Virus record (IMG/VR): IMGVR_UViG_3300037502_002832
Coordinates: 1-29,296 of that record
Source: a virus
Length of the DNA: 29,296 nucleotides
Direction: 5' to 3' (one strand)
The notes under the pieces are model-generated. The model was not told the DNA's origin and searched no databases. It worked only from the letters and a program-made list of their open reading frames with translations. The translations under genes were made by a program, and so were the position numbers. Of this stretch, positions 13,825 through 21,009 are shown in pieces; the stretch's first letter is position 1; every line of letters begins with the position of its first letter.

Positions 13825-14022
13825 TTAGTAAATCAACTCATAATCCTTAATATTGTTATCAAAAACAACAGGGTAGCCGTAAAATGTTTTTACTTTGTTT
13901 ACGTCAACCAAAGCAATATTATCATAAAACCATTGCTCATTTAACTTAATTTGTGATGGATATTGATATTTCTTTTCGTAATTCTTATAAATTTCATCAA
14001 ACATATTTTTAACTGTTTTCAT
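13825..14022 (-). CDS. Small hypothetical protein (65 aa)
   Basis: Reads MKTVKNMFDEIYKNYEKKYQ, then SQIKLNEQWFYDNIALVDV and a YGYPVVFDNN end. AGAGGGAG precedes ATG 14022. It is the first gene downstream of promoter 14074-14102. Function unknown. Confidence 0.7.
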   Translation of the reverse strand: MKTVKNMFDEIYKNYEKKYQYPSQIKLNEQWFYDNIALVDVNKVKTFYGYPVVFDNNIKDYELIY

Positions 14023-14073
14023 TTATAACATCTCCCTCTCTATAAAATAACTAATTTATCATCTTTTGATTAG

Positions 14074-14102
14074 ATTATATTATTATATTTTGTTTAAGTC
14101 AA
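14074..14102 (-). promoter_or_regulatory. Leftward promoter for the 13825-14022 unit
   Basis: Minus-strand TTGACT (14102-14097), a 17-nt spacer and TATAAT (14079-14074). It belongs to the same AT-rich promoter family as 10894-10922 and 26092-26120 (core AAAATATAAT). Confidence 0.65.
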
Positions 14103-14124
14103 TTACTTTTTACAAAAAATTAGC

Positions 14125-14162
14125 CATCTTAGTTCGAAACATTTATGTTCCATACCAAGATG
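14125..14162. promoter_or_regulatory. Nested inverted repeat, possible operator
   Basis: CATCTT and AAGATG form outer arms around an inner GAAACAT/ATGTTC pair. The inner half-site ATGTTC recurs at 14547 and 14591 around the repressor gene. It lies between the leftward promoter 14074-14102 and the rightward small-RNA promoter, so it could control either. Confidence 0.4.
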
Positions 14163-14180
14163 ACTTTAAAAACATTTTTG

Positions 14181-14209
14181 TGTTATTTTTATCTTATCTA
14201 TGTTATAAT
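14181..14209 (+). promoter_or_regulatory. Extended -10 promoter of a rightward small RNA
   Basis: TATAAT (14204-14209) is preceded by TGT, forming an extended -10 element. The -35 box at 17-nt spacing is poor (TGTTAT), which is usual for extended -10 promoters. The predicted start is near 14216. Confidence 0.5.
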
Positions 14210-14215
14210 ATGCAT

Positions 14216-14281
14216 GTCCCTAAATGGAATTTATTTCCCACTGTTTAGTCACTAAGCACAATGTTTAGTGACTATTTTTTT
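14216..14281 (+). ncRNA. Candidate small RNA, about 65 nt
   Basis: It lies between an extended -10 promoter and a strong intrinsic terminator, on the strand opposite to the neighbouring genes. It contains one short hairpin (GGAA/TTCC, about 14225-14237) and then the terminator stem. No ORF longer than 13 codons fits. Its end overlaps the stop codon of the leftward 69-residue gene, so it could act in antisense to that transcript's 3' end. Confidence 0.5.
14246..14281 (+). terminator. Rho-independent terminator
   Basis: A perfect 10-bp stem, TAGTCACTAA with TTAGTGACTA, and a 9-nt loop are followed by seven T. The T run is on the plus strand only, so it ends rightward transcription. Confidence 0.85.
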
Positions 14282-14489
14282 ATTCCACATCTTCCCACTC
14301 AATGTGAAAATTATCTACATTTAACCTATGTACTGCCCCGTCATGTGTTTCGATGTTAATGCAGCTAATGTTAGCATTTAACTCATTGATAAGAATGCAT
14401 ATTTTTTGTAATGCTTCGCTATGATTCGTAGCTAAAACTTGCGTCGATACATTTAATACAACTGATCCAAATGATGTAAATTTATTCAT
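14280..14489 (-). CDS. Small hypothetical protein (69 aa)
   Basis: It reads MNKFTSFGSVVLNVSTQVLA, then SEALQKICILINELNANISC and an acidic end. The alternating strand, helix, strand pattern suggests a small alpha/beta fold. AGGGGAGTAGG precedes ATG 14489. It is divergent from the repressor gene and shares its upstream region with the candidate operators. Confidence 0.7.
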   Translation of the reverse strand: MNKFTSFGSVVLNVSTQVLATNHSEALQKICILINELNANISCINIETHDGAVHRLNVDNFHIEWEDVE

Positions 14490-14521
14490 ATCCTACTCCC
14501 CTTTTAAAATTATTTAGGTAT

Positions 14522-14601
14522 GAACATCTCATATTTTTATTCTCATATGTTCCTACATTTTTCCCCACATCCTTTCAAAAATAAGAACTTATGTTCTTAT
14601 T
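14522..14601. promoter_or_regulatory. Operator-like half-sites in the divergent control region
   Basis: GAACAT (14522-14527) and ATGTTC (14547-14552) form an inverted pair. A second perfect inverted repeat, AATAAGAAC-TTAT-GTTCTTATT, covers 14580-14601. A leftward -10 box TATAAT (14611-14606 on the minus strand) abuts the second repeat. The arrangement fits operators for the Cro/CI-type protein encoded at 14721. The 9-bp stem followed by T could also act as a weak terminator. Confidence 0.5.
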
Positions 14602-14661
14602 TTTTATTATACACATTATGGTTTATTTTTCTAGTGTTTTTTAAAAATATTTCTACACTCT

Positions 14662-14689
14662 TTTACAAACAGGGGAATTTTGCTATTAT
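14662..14689 (+). promoter_or_regulatory. Promoter of the Cro/CI-type regulator
   Basis: TTTACA (14662-14667), a 16-nt spacer and TGCTATTAT, an extended -10 element (TATTAT 14684-14689). It is followed by AACAGGAGG and the regulator gene. Confidence 0.55.
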
Positions 14690-14720
14690 ATAATTATTCT
14701 GTAACAGGAGGCACGATCTG

Positions 14721-14936
14721 ATGAAAGAGATAAAATTCGGAAAGTGCCTACTTTTAGAACTACTTCAAAAAAGAGGTATGACACAATCAGAATTATCCGA
14801 AAAAACAGGTATAACCGAGTCACAAATCTCCCTTTACATCTCTGGAAAAAGAAAAATGTCGTATTTAAGTGCTGTCAAAATTTCTCTTGCGTTGAAGTGT
14901 CATGCCGAAGATTTGTACGTTTGGGAAGAAAAGTAG
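14721..14936 (+). CDS. Cro/CI-type helix-turn-helix transcriptional regulator
   Basis: A 71-residue single-domain DNA-binding protein. The helix-turn-helix lies at about residues 20-48 (MTQSELSEKTGITESQISLY, then GKRKMS), followed by a helix typical of the HTH_3 fold. There is no dimerisation or cleavage domain, so it is a Cro- or antitoxin-sized regulator. ACAGGAGG lies 9 nt before ATG 14721. It is the only clear rightward gene in the window and is followed at once by a terminator. It likely binds the repeated GAACAT/ATGTTC sites upstream. Confidence 0.88.
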   Translation: MKEIKFGKCLLLELLQKRGMTQSELSEKTGITESQISLYISGKRKMSYLSAVKISLALKCHAEDLYVWEEK

Positions 14937-14940
14937 GCGC

Positions 14941-14974
14941 GACTATGGGACTAAAGCCCATAGTCACCTTTTCT
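14941..14974 (+). terminator. Rho-independent terminator after the regulator
   Basis: A 9-bp perfect stem, GACTATGGG with CCCATAGTC, and a 7-nt loop start 4 nt after the stop codon. The downstream sequence is ACCTTTTCTTT. Confidence 0.8.
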
Positions 14975-14994
14975 TTGCTAGCAAGCAAAGTTTT
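14973..14994 (+). terminator. Second hairpin, possible back-up terminator
   Basis: A 7-bp stem, CTTTGCT with AGCAAAG, and a 4-nt loop are followed by TTTTG. It lies directly behind the first terminator. Confidence 0.5.
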
Positions 14995-15060
14995 GTGTCT
15001 TTGCTGATAACTATTTTAGTACAAATTTCTACATTTTTCATTGACTTATTTTGTCGAATT

Positions 15061-15091
15061 TTGTCTAAATCATTTTTATATTTTATATAAT
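15061..15091 (+). promoter_or_regulatory. Possible rightward promoter of a second small RNA
   Basis: TTGTCT (15061-15066), a 19-nt spacer and TATAAT (15086-15091). The spacer is longer than ideal, so the call is tentative. Confidence 0.35.
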
Positions 15092-15097
15092 TAAATG

Positions 15098-15252
15098 GTA
15101 ATAAAGGTAATATATACTATAATACAATCGAGTTCAAGATATCACTTTATACCTACTACAATATCACAAACCCCATTGTATTATAATTATTATTATTATA
15201 TTTTATTACTATGTATGAATTTAATCCCTGTAAAAAGGGATTAAATTTTTTA
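15098..15252 (+). ncRNA. Candidate structured RNA, about 150 nt
   Basis: Between a possible promoter and a clear terminator lies an 11-bp perfect inverted repeat, TATAATACAAT (15118-15128) with ATTGTATTATA (15175-15185), enclosing 46 nt. No credible ORF is present. It could be a small RNA antisense to the end of the YopR-like gene, or a DNA site such as an operator or replication site. The window shows nothing else between 14995 and 15250. Confidence 0.4.
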
Positions 15253-15258
15253 TTTTTT
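15220..15258 (+). terminator. Rho-independent terminator
   Basis: A 10-bp perfect stem, TTTAATCCCT with AGGGATTAAA, and a 6-nt loop, followed by TTTTTTATTTTTT on the plus strand. It overlaps the stop of the leftward YopR-like gene. Confidence 0.8.
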
Positions 15259-16248
15259 ATCAATATCAATACCATATAAATCAAGTATATTATCTTTATT
15301 AATAAACTGTCTCATCGCATGATAATTATAAGTTTTATGACCATTATTAATAATTTTTCCTAAACCGAATTGTTGTGCAATCTTAGCTAGTTGTTTATTT
15401 GTCAATTCACCTTCCTTTTTATAAAGGTCAACAGCTTCTTTGATCATACCAGAACGCCATACATTTTTAATCGTCAGATAAGGCATATCGAAAACATCTT
15501 TAATCATATTCATTCTACGATAAATAACTGTTTTGTCTGCCTCACCTTTTGTTCTACCTGTTAAAACGTTTTTAATTACATGATCCGTTTCGAAATATTC
15601 ATATTCACTTTTACCATGTGCAGATGTTTTATCACCATTTCGAGCATAATATATTTTTTCATTAATTGCTCTCTCAATAATCTCAATGCATCTTTCGCTT
15701 ACATTAATAAAACGCTCTCCTTCTTTATCATCATATAGTCTTAATCGTTTATTCTCAAAATCTACATCATATTTTTTCAAATTAAGCATTTCACTTACTT
15801 CATAACCATTTATACCTTCAAATGCTAATCTTAATACTACTTTATCCTGATAATTCACTAATTTATTCTCAATATCAATTAATTCACTTTCTGAAATGAA
15901 TAATTTTTTACTTTTATTTATACATTCTTCGTAATCCTTTACAGTAAACATGTCCATTGGATTTATATTACTATTCGTTAACCCTGTACGAATAGCCCAA
16001 TCAATATATTTTTTCATCATAGAAGCAAATGAGCGAACACTGTTTAACGTACTTTTATTTGCGCTTAATAACACTTGCTTTAATTCACTCATATTAAAAT
16101 CATACATATCTTTCTGTAAAACGTCCTCTACATCATAACTCTTATAAAAAACAAACCGAAATACGTGAACTGTTTCATCTGTATAGCCTTCTTCATCAAT
16201 TAAATACTGTAAAAAAGTTTCTTTAATTTCCTCATTATACATATTCAT
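15250..16248 (-). CDS. Catalytically degenerate tyrosine recombinase-fold protein, YopR-like
   Basis: It has the layout of a tyrosine recombinase: a SAM-like N-terminal domain (to about 105) and a catalytic-type C-terminal domain. Key residues are missing, however. The GLRxxE box reads GINGYE (145-150), so the arginine is Asn147. The HxxR box reads NVWR (262-265), so the histidine is Asn262. No tyrosine sits at the usual distance after GH (303-304). Its 332 residues and its place after a 444-residue DGQHR-like protein and an intact recombinase match SPbeta YopR, the lysogeny master repressor with a recombinase fold. I therefore infer a DNA-binding repressor. AGAGAGGGGTG precedes ATG 16248. 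Confidence 0.68.
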   Translation of the reverse strand: MNMYNEEIKETFLQYLIDEEGYTDETVHVFRFVFYKSYDVEDVLQKDMYDFNMSELKQVLLSANKSTLNSVRSFASMMKKYIDWAIRTGLTNSNINPMDMFTVKDYEECINKSKKLFISESELIDIENKLVNYQDKVVLRLAFEGINGYEVSEMLNLKKYDVDFENKRLRLYDDKEGERFINVSERCIEIIERAINEKIYYARNGDKTSAHGKSEYEYFETDHVIKNVLTGRTKGEADKTVIYRRMNMIKDVFDMPYLTIKNVWRSGMIKEAVDLYKKEGELTNKQLAKIAQQFGLGKIINNGHKTYNYHAMRQFINKDNILDLYGIDIDKK

Positions 16249-16265
16249 GCATAATCACCCCTCTC

Positions 16266-17600
16266 TTATACTAAATCTAATTCTTTAAAGAATTTATACG
16301 CACCTTGTTTTGCTCTTGTTACTACATTCTTATCTTTATCCAACACTTTATATTCTTGCCATTGTTTATTATCTCTGGAGAAATCAATTTTCTTAATAAT
16401 ATCAGGTAATTTATCTAATGAAATGCCCTCATCTTTCATCCGTTTAGACAATAATATATATCCATAAAACATTGCATTTGCATTAATTAAACTTTTTTCT
16501 TTTACTGCTGTTACATCACCTAAAAACTCATCAGGGAACGCATAAAACAGTTTATTAAAGAATTCTTTTAAATAATTCGCTGTCTTAATCGCCTCAACTC
16601 TATCCTCAATTTCATACACTTCATCAATAGCATCTGACAATGTTTTTAGTGACACCAATAACGATGATGTATATGGGATATTTTCAGATGGTGAAATCCT
16701 ACCTTTCAATTCACTATTGTATTTCAATTGATCAACAATAAAATCAGCTTGTCTTTCTTTTTTGATGTTTTCTAAATGTCCTTTTCCTATTGGTTCAATT
16801 GTATTCATTTGAGCAAAGTATTCTCTTGCTTTTGGTATATCAAAGTTTACAATAGTTAACATAAACTTCATATCTGCATCAGGATTTTCTTCTAACGCTT
16901 TTACAATTGCCGTTACACGATGAAATCCGTCAAGGCAATCCAATAACGTACCTTTTTGAATCGTTAATGCCATTGTAGATTCATCATAAACTAACTCAAA
17001 ACCTTCATCACCAGTACCTAAACGAGCATTAAATGTTAGAGTAGAAGGCAAAGCATTGCCTTTTACAACCGATTCCTTAATATGCTCCATGTGTTTCTTA
17101 TTAATTTTTACTTCTTGAATAATATTGTTTGGATCATTTTTATCTACTCTAACTCTTGCTTCGCGTTGTGTTTTAAAATTGTATTGTAGCAATTTATTAT
17201 CCATAAATAGCTTAATTTCACTTGCTTTAATTGTAGTAAGAAATATATCTGGAGCAACTTGAATAACTGGTTCAAACGTGTATGGGAAATCAACTTTCTT
17301 TTGCACTTCACCTTCAAACGTACTTTTCACTTCTTTAATTTCTCTTTGTGAAAAGTAATTCTCAGGATTTAATTGTAAATTACCTGAAGCAATATATACT
17401 TGTTCTGTTAGTAAGCATAAGAATTTGTCATCAACTTGTTTTAGTTGTTCCTCTGGTTCATTTAAAATTAATTGTATTGTTCCCGGTAAAATTTTATATT
17501 TCTTTAACCCACTTTTAATTTTTGCTACACGTTTCTTATCTGATTTGATATTCTCGATAGTAGCCACAAGAATTTCTTGTAGCTGTTCTTTATTTTTCAT
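16266..17600 (-). CDS. DndB/DGQHR-like protein, YopQ-like
   Basis: A 444-residue protein whose central motif CLDGFHR (about 222-228) followed by VTAIVKAL corresponds to the DGQHR motif of DndB-type ParB-fold proteins. The surrounding beta-alpha pattern (TLTFNARLG, ALTIQKGTLLD and IVNFDIP) fits that fold. DndB controls DNA phosphorothioation operons, but no dnd genes lie here. The position between a recombinase and the YopR-like gene, and the length, match SPbeta YopQ (about 460 residues). GGGAG lies 8 nt before ATG 17600; a TTG seven codons upstream is weaker. Likely part of the lysogeny or recombination control module. Confidence 0.7.
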   Translation of the reverse strand: MKNKEQLQEILVATIENIKSDKKRVAKIKSGLKKYKILPGTIQLILNEPEEQLKQVDDKFLCLLTEQVYIASGNLQLNPENYFSQREIKEVKSTFEGEVQKKVDFPYTFEPVIQVAPDIFLTTIKASEIKLFMDNKLLQYNFKTQREARVRVDKNDPNNIIQEVKINKKHMEHIKESVVKGNALPSTLTFNARLGTGDEGFELVYDESTMALTIQKGTLLDCLDGFHRVTAIVKALEENPDADMKFMLTIVNFDIPKAREYFAQMNTIEPIGKGHLENIKKERQADFIVDQLKYNSELKGRISPSENIPYTSSLLVSLKTLSDAIDEVYEIEDRVEAIKTANYLKEFFNKLFYAFPDEFLGDVTAVKEKSLINANAMFYGYILLSKRMKDEGISLDKLPDIIKKIDFSRDNKQWQEYKVLDKDKNVVTRAKQGAYKFFKELDLV

Positions 17601-17672
17601 TTCAACCACTCCCTTTTTCAATTCCTTCTCATTATAATATTATACCCAAATGTATAAAATGTAAACATTTTT

Positions 17673-18698
17673 TTATTGTCGATTTTCATCATTTATAATT
17701 TCTTTAAGTTTGATGTTCAGAATCAATTGTAGGTCTTTTGGACAGTTTTTAATTGCTTTAATTAATTCTTCATGCGAAACTTTTTTATATAATTCCTCAT
17801 CAATTTTATTTCCAAATGATACTGCACCAGTAACTCCATAGTCACGTAGGTCTAAATATCTCATTGTTACTATTGGATTAGAATGTCCTGCCGCTTTCAT
17901 TGCTTGTGTTAAATCACCTGTAATTCGATACTGAAATGTTACTCCTGCTTTTCTAATACTGTGAAATGTAATATTACGTTCTTCGGGAATATTCATAAGT
18001 TTTTTTAATCTACACACCATATTATCAATTGCATCAACTGAAATCGGGAAAACACGATCTTCTCCTTCTTTTTTAATGCTTAACAATTCATTATAAAATT
18101 CTTTACTAATTTTTTGACGAAACTCTTTATTCCCTTTATCAATCGCATGAACGATTACACCGTCTTCTACTTCTTCAAAATCAGACCATTTTAATTTTAA
18201 AATAGCTTGCTTTCGTAAACATGTGTCTAATGCAAACAAGATAAAATAATATTTCACTTCTTTATATTCTCGTTCTTTTTCTCTTGCTAAACGAGCCATT
18301 TCCCATACTTCATGCACATCTAATACTCCATACTTATTATCTTGAGTTTTCAACCATTTTATATTTTTAAAAAATGCCGTCTTTACATCCCATTCATTTG
18401 CTTTAAGATTTTCTAAAAGACTGCGTATTGCCGATATTTTTCTGTTAATCGTTGATCGAGCCAATCCATTATCTAATAAAATTTGCTTAAATTTCTCTAC
18501 ATCATTTTTACGCAACTGAACATCTTCCAATGTTAAATGCTCTAATTCTTTACCTTTAATTAATTTAAAAAACTGCCTAATATCCGTTTCATACGCTACT
18601 CTAGTATGTTCACTTTCAACTCCCATCTCATTCAAAAAAATCATAATATCATCATACAATTTATTATCATAAAGCTGTACCACTTTTTGTGTATTCAT
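17673..18698 (-). CDS. Tyrosine recombinase (integrase family), YopP-like
   Basis: It catalyses site-specific DNA strand exchange. The N-terminal core-binding domain (about 10-105) includes RSTINRKISAIRSLL. The catalytic domain carries all expected residues: R162 (TCLRKQAIL), K188 (AIDKGN), H246 and R249 (HSIRK), H272 (AAGHSNP) and Y281 (TMRYLD). At 341 residues it is near SPbeta YopP in size and heads the same three-gene order. AAGGAGG lies 8 nt before ATG 18698 and overlaps the stop of the 56-residue gene. It could serve excision, integration or recombination control; no attachment site is visible beside it. Confidence 0.88.
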   Translation of the reverse strand: MNTQKVVQLYDNKLYDDIMIFLNEMGVESEHTRVAYETDIRQFFKLIKGKELEHLTLEDVQLRKNDVEKFKQILLDNGLARSTINRKISAIRSLLENLKANEWDVKTAFFKNIKWLKTQDNKYGVLDVHEVWEMARLAREKEREYKEVKYYFILFALDTCLRKQAILKLKWSDFEEVEDGVIVHAIDKGNKEFRQKISKEFYNELLSIKKEGEDRVFPISVDAIDNMVCRLKKLMNIPEERNITFHSIRKAGVTFQYRITGDLTQAMKAAGHSNPIVTMRYLDLRDYGVTGAVSFGNKIDEELYKKVSHEELIKAIKNCPKDLQLILNIKLKEIINDENRQ

Positions 18699-18703
18699 TT
18701 TAT

Positions 18704-18874
18704 TTACCTCCTTATATAATTAATTTGATTACTCAATAATTCCATATACCCTTTGATCATTTCTTGTTTTATGTTACGTTTCTTTCTGGCTATGTACATT
18801 ATATCACTTGACCATTTAAAATTCAACATATTTTTATATTTTATTTCATAAATATTAACCACTTTTGCGCTCAT
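18704..18874 (-). CDS. Small basic helical protein leading the recombinase operon (56 aa)
   Basis: It reads MSAKVVNIYEIKYKNMLNFK, then WSSDIMYIARKKRNIKQEM and on to IRR. The basic amphipathic helices suggest a DNA-binding or accessory factor, such as a small excisionase partner (inference). GGAGGTG lies 8 nt before ATG 18874. Its last codons form the ribosome site of the recombinase gene, so the two are coupled. Confidence 0.75.
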   Translation of the reverse strand: MSAKVVNIYEIKYKNMLNFKWSSDIMYIARKKRNIKQEMIKGYMELLSNQINYIRR

Positions 18875-18899
18875 GACGTTCTCACCTCCTCTGTACTAC

Positions 18900-18928
18900 A
18901 TTATATACAAGGAAGGTTAAATATATAC
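18900..18928 (-). promoter_or_regulatory. Possible promoter of the recombinase-YopR-like operon
   Basis: A minus-strand TATAAT (18905-18900) lies 26 nt before the first start codon. No good -35 box sits at 17 nt. The imperfect palindrome GGTTAAATATATACC (18915-18929) covers that position, so activator or repressor binding there is possible. Confidence 0.35.
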
Positions 18929-18977
18929 CATCAATTTTTTATATTTTCTTTAAATGCAGAATTTCATACAGATAAAC

Positions 18978-19002
18978 AAAAAAATGCAGCTCTAGGCTGC
19001 AT
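18978..19002 (-). terminator. Rho-independent terminator closing the right-hand gene array
   Basis: On the minus strand a 7-bp stem ATGCAGC/GCTGCAT with a 5-nt loop is followed by a run of T. It lies 10 nt after the stop of the HD-type gene. Confidence 0.8.
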
Positions 19003-19011
19003 GAAAAACTC

Positions 19012-19442
19012 TTATTCACCATCTAACAATATCCTCAATGCTTTCTCATACCTCTTCTTCAAACTCGGTTTCAATGTTTCTGTTCGTGATGAATTATGTT
19101 TTATATCGGCAATTTTTACCTTCCAAGCTATCTCACCAACCTTTGTTTCATTATCCTTCCACCATTTAATTGTTTTAATATAATCAAAATATGTTTGATC
19201 ATATACTAAATTTCTTGTCAATAATTTAACTGCATTATAAATGGTGACATTTGTTAATTCTAATAACATCGCTCGTATTTGATAGCAATTCGGATTATCT
19301 TCTAATATGTCATGAAAAAGACTACAATCCATTCATCAGTCATCTCTGGGAACTGATTTGCTACTGCCAATGGATGTGTGATGTCATCGTAATATTGTTT
19401 GGCAAATTGAATTAATTTTTCTTTTAATTCTTCTTCACTCAA
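19012..19442 (-). pseudogene. HD-domain (SpoT/MESH1-like) hydrolase split by a frameshift
   Basis: The first frame, from TTG 19442, carries THPLAVANQF and ends at IVVFFMTY before TAG. The -1 frame continues with FHDILEDNPN and later VKIADIKHNSS. Together these are the H, HD, ED and D..N elements of the (p)ppGpp hydrolase HD fold (compare HPLAVA, LLHDVLED and KLADRLHN of SpoT). The switch falls at CTTTTTC; a -1 slip there gives VVFFHDILED, exactly the expected join. It may be a one-base deletion or error, or programmed frameshifting. The TTG start overlaps the upstream stop (TTGAGTGA), with GGGAGG upstream. If active it would hydrolyse a nucleotide alarmone or related nucleotide. Confidence 0.65.
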
Positions 19443-20019
19443 TCTTAAACCTCCCATTGACTTCTGTTTTATATTTTCTCTGACTCGGACTATCTTTCCA
19501 ATAATGATACACAAACTCGATTTCGTTATTTTCATTAATAAATTTTTGTTCTCTATATAACCGATAATCAATTTCAAAATTATGATTATCTACAAACACA
19601 AAACATCTTGGAAAATCGACCTTGCAATACGGTTTATCGTATCTTTCATAAAATGGTTTATATCTATTAGGAAATAATTTAGCTAATTTGCCTTCATCTA
19701 TCACAACCTCGCCCAATCTTGCGCTGCCAATGATCTTCGATTTATTTACACTATATGGTCTATAGTAATCACTACCCAAAAACTCTAAATAATCATCAAA
19801 ATTAAATTTTGGTGATGAAGGATTTTTAATCCGAGCTTCATAATTTCTACAAATATTATTGTGCCCACTAATTTTAATACACTCACGCAGTTTACTGCAT
19901 TGCCCTTTTTCATTATAATATACACCTTTAAAATATTTACAATCAGCGCATTTGTATCTCGCACTATATTCACCTTTATATTCGAGCGATTTCATTAAAT
20001 CAATATCAACCAAAACCAA
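19435..20019 (-). CDS. Cysteine-containing hypothetical protein (194 aa)
   Basis: The N-terminal part holds CADCKYF, QCSKLREC and ICRNYEAR, a pattern of paired cysteines suggesting zinc or an iron-sulfur site. The rest is tyrosine-rich (YYRPYSVNKSK, KPFYERYDKPYCKVDFP) without a motif I know. GGGGTG lies 7 nt before TTG 20019; an ATG eight codons downstream is an alternative. The gene overlaps the HD-type gene by 8 nt. Confidence 0.7.
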   Translation of the reverse strand: MVLVDIDLMKSLEYKGEYSARYKCADCKYFKGVYYNEKGQCSKLRECIKISGHNNICRNYEARIKNPSSPKFNFDDYLEFLGSDYYRPYSVNKSKIIGSARLGEVVIDEGKLAKLFPNRYKPFYERYDKPYCKVDFPRCFVFVDNHNFEIDYRLYREQKFINENNEIEFVYHYWKDSPSQRKYKTEVNGRFKIE

Positions 20020-20063
20020 AAATAATCACCCCTTATACAATTTGTTTAAAATATACTTTTTAT

Positions 20064-20858
20064 TTAAATATGTATTAGCTTATTCATTGTTTCTTTTATG
20101 CGTTTTAATGAAAAATCATAATACTCTTTTTCAATCTCATACCCAATATATTTTCTATTTGTATGTATACAAGCTATAGCTGTACTACCTGATCCCATAA
20201 ACGGATCAAACACAACATCACCTTCATTACTCGACAATTGTATTAACCACTCTAAGAACAAAGGATTTTTCGGTGTCGGATGAGGATTATCTTTATTCTT
20301 AGCACTATTTTCTACAGCAGGAGGATAACCTTCTGAAACTTTCCATAAAACAGGTAGGCGCTTTTTATATTCTCCTGTTGGATTAGTGTATCTATTCGGA
20401 CTTTTACCTACTGGTTTAGTTGTTTTAACTAATTTTGTTTCATTAAATTTACGTCTGCCTTTTTGAGCAAATATAATCAATTCTACATTATTAGCATAAG
20501 ATGCTTGTAAATCACCTAATCCACCAACTTGCATTTTTTCTGCTATTAATAAATTTTTAATATTAAATCCTATTTCTGTAAGCTGTTTATAATGTTCAGG
20601 ATACACATCAAACCTTGTAAAGAAGTAAGCATGTGTATTAGGTTTTAACAATTTATAAACCAATTCTCCAAAAGTTTTATAATTAGCTTTATTGTCGTTT
20701 ATTATTTTATTTTTCTTTTTTAATGAGCCATTACTTTGATATTCAATGCCGTATGGTGGATCAGTAATACACAAATCAATACATTCGCCATGTTTTTCGT
20801 ATAATCCCTTCATTCCTTCAATACAATCTTCATTATATATTTTGTTTAATTCGATCAC
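20064..20858 (-). CDS. DNA methyltransferase, N4/N6, beta class
   Basis: Methylates adenine N6 or cytosine N4 in DNA using S-adenosylmethionine. Catalytic motif IV, TDPPYGIEY, is at about 33-41. SAM motif I, FDPFMGSGSTA, lies near the C-terminus (about 218-228), followed by RKYIGYEIEKEYY. This order marks the beta class. The target-recognition part lies between. It starts with GTG 20858, AGGAGG 7 nt upstream, overlapping the stop of the zinc-ribbon gene as GTGA. No restriction endonuclease is adjacent, so it is probably a protective orphan enzyme. Confidence 0.92.
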   Translation of the reverse strand: MIELNKIYNEDCIEGMKGLYEKHGECIDLCITDPPYGIEYQSNGSLKKKNKIINDNKANYKTFGELVYKLLKPNTHAYFFTRFDVYPEHYKQLTEIGFNIKNLLIAEKMQVGGLGDLQASYANNVELIIFAQKGRRKFNETKLVKTTKPVGKSPNRYTNPTGEYKKRLPVLWKVSEGYPPAVENSAKNKDNPHPTPKNPLFLEWLIQLSSNEGDVVFDPFMGSGSTAIACIHTNRKYIGYEIEKEYYDFSLKRIKETMNKLIHI

Positions 20859-20992
20859 TCACAAACCTCCTGTTCTTCACCATCTTTCCATGCTAAAGCT
20901 CCAACAAATCCACATTTAGGACATTTATCTTCACCTTTATCGACCAATCCACTGAATCCACAATTACAACACATAATATTATCTTTAGTCAT
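20855..20992 (-). CDS. Zinc-ribbon microprotein (45 aa)
   Basis: MCCNCGFSG and KCPKCGFVGALAW give two CxxC knuckles spaced as in rubredoxin-like zinc ribbons. AGGAGGAATG precedes ATG 20992. It is coupled to the methyltransferase through a GTGA overlap, so the two may work together. Confidence 0.75.
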   Translation of the reverse strand: MTKDNIMCCNCGFSGLVDKGEDKCPKCGFVGALAWKDGEEQEVCE

Positions 20993-21009
20993 ACAACATT
21001 CCTCCTTCG

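Noticed and set aside
14066-14248. A 60-codon plus-strand ORF over the small-RNA promoter region
   Set aside because: No ribosome site; it overlaps promoters and inverted repeats, and the peptide has no protein-like pattern.
17673-18698. An attachment site next to the recombinase
   Set aside because: No tRNA end or convincing core repeat is visible nearby, and YopP-like recombinases need not lie at the attachment site.
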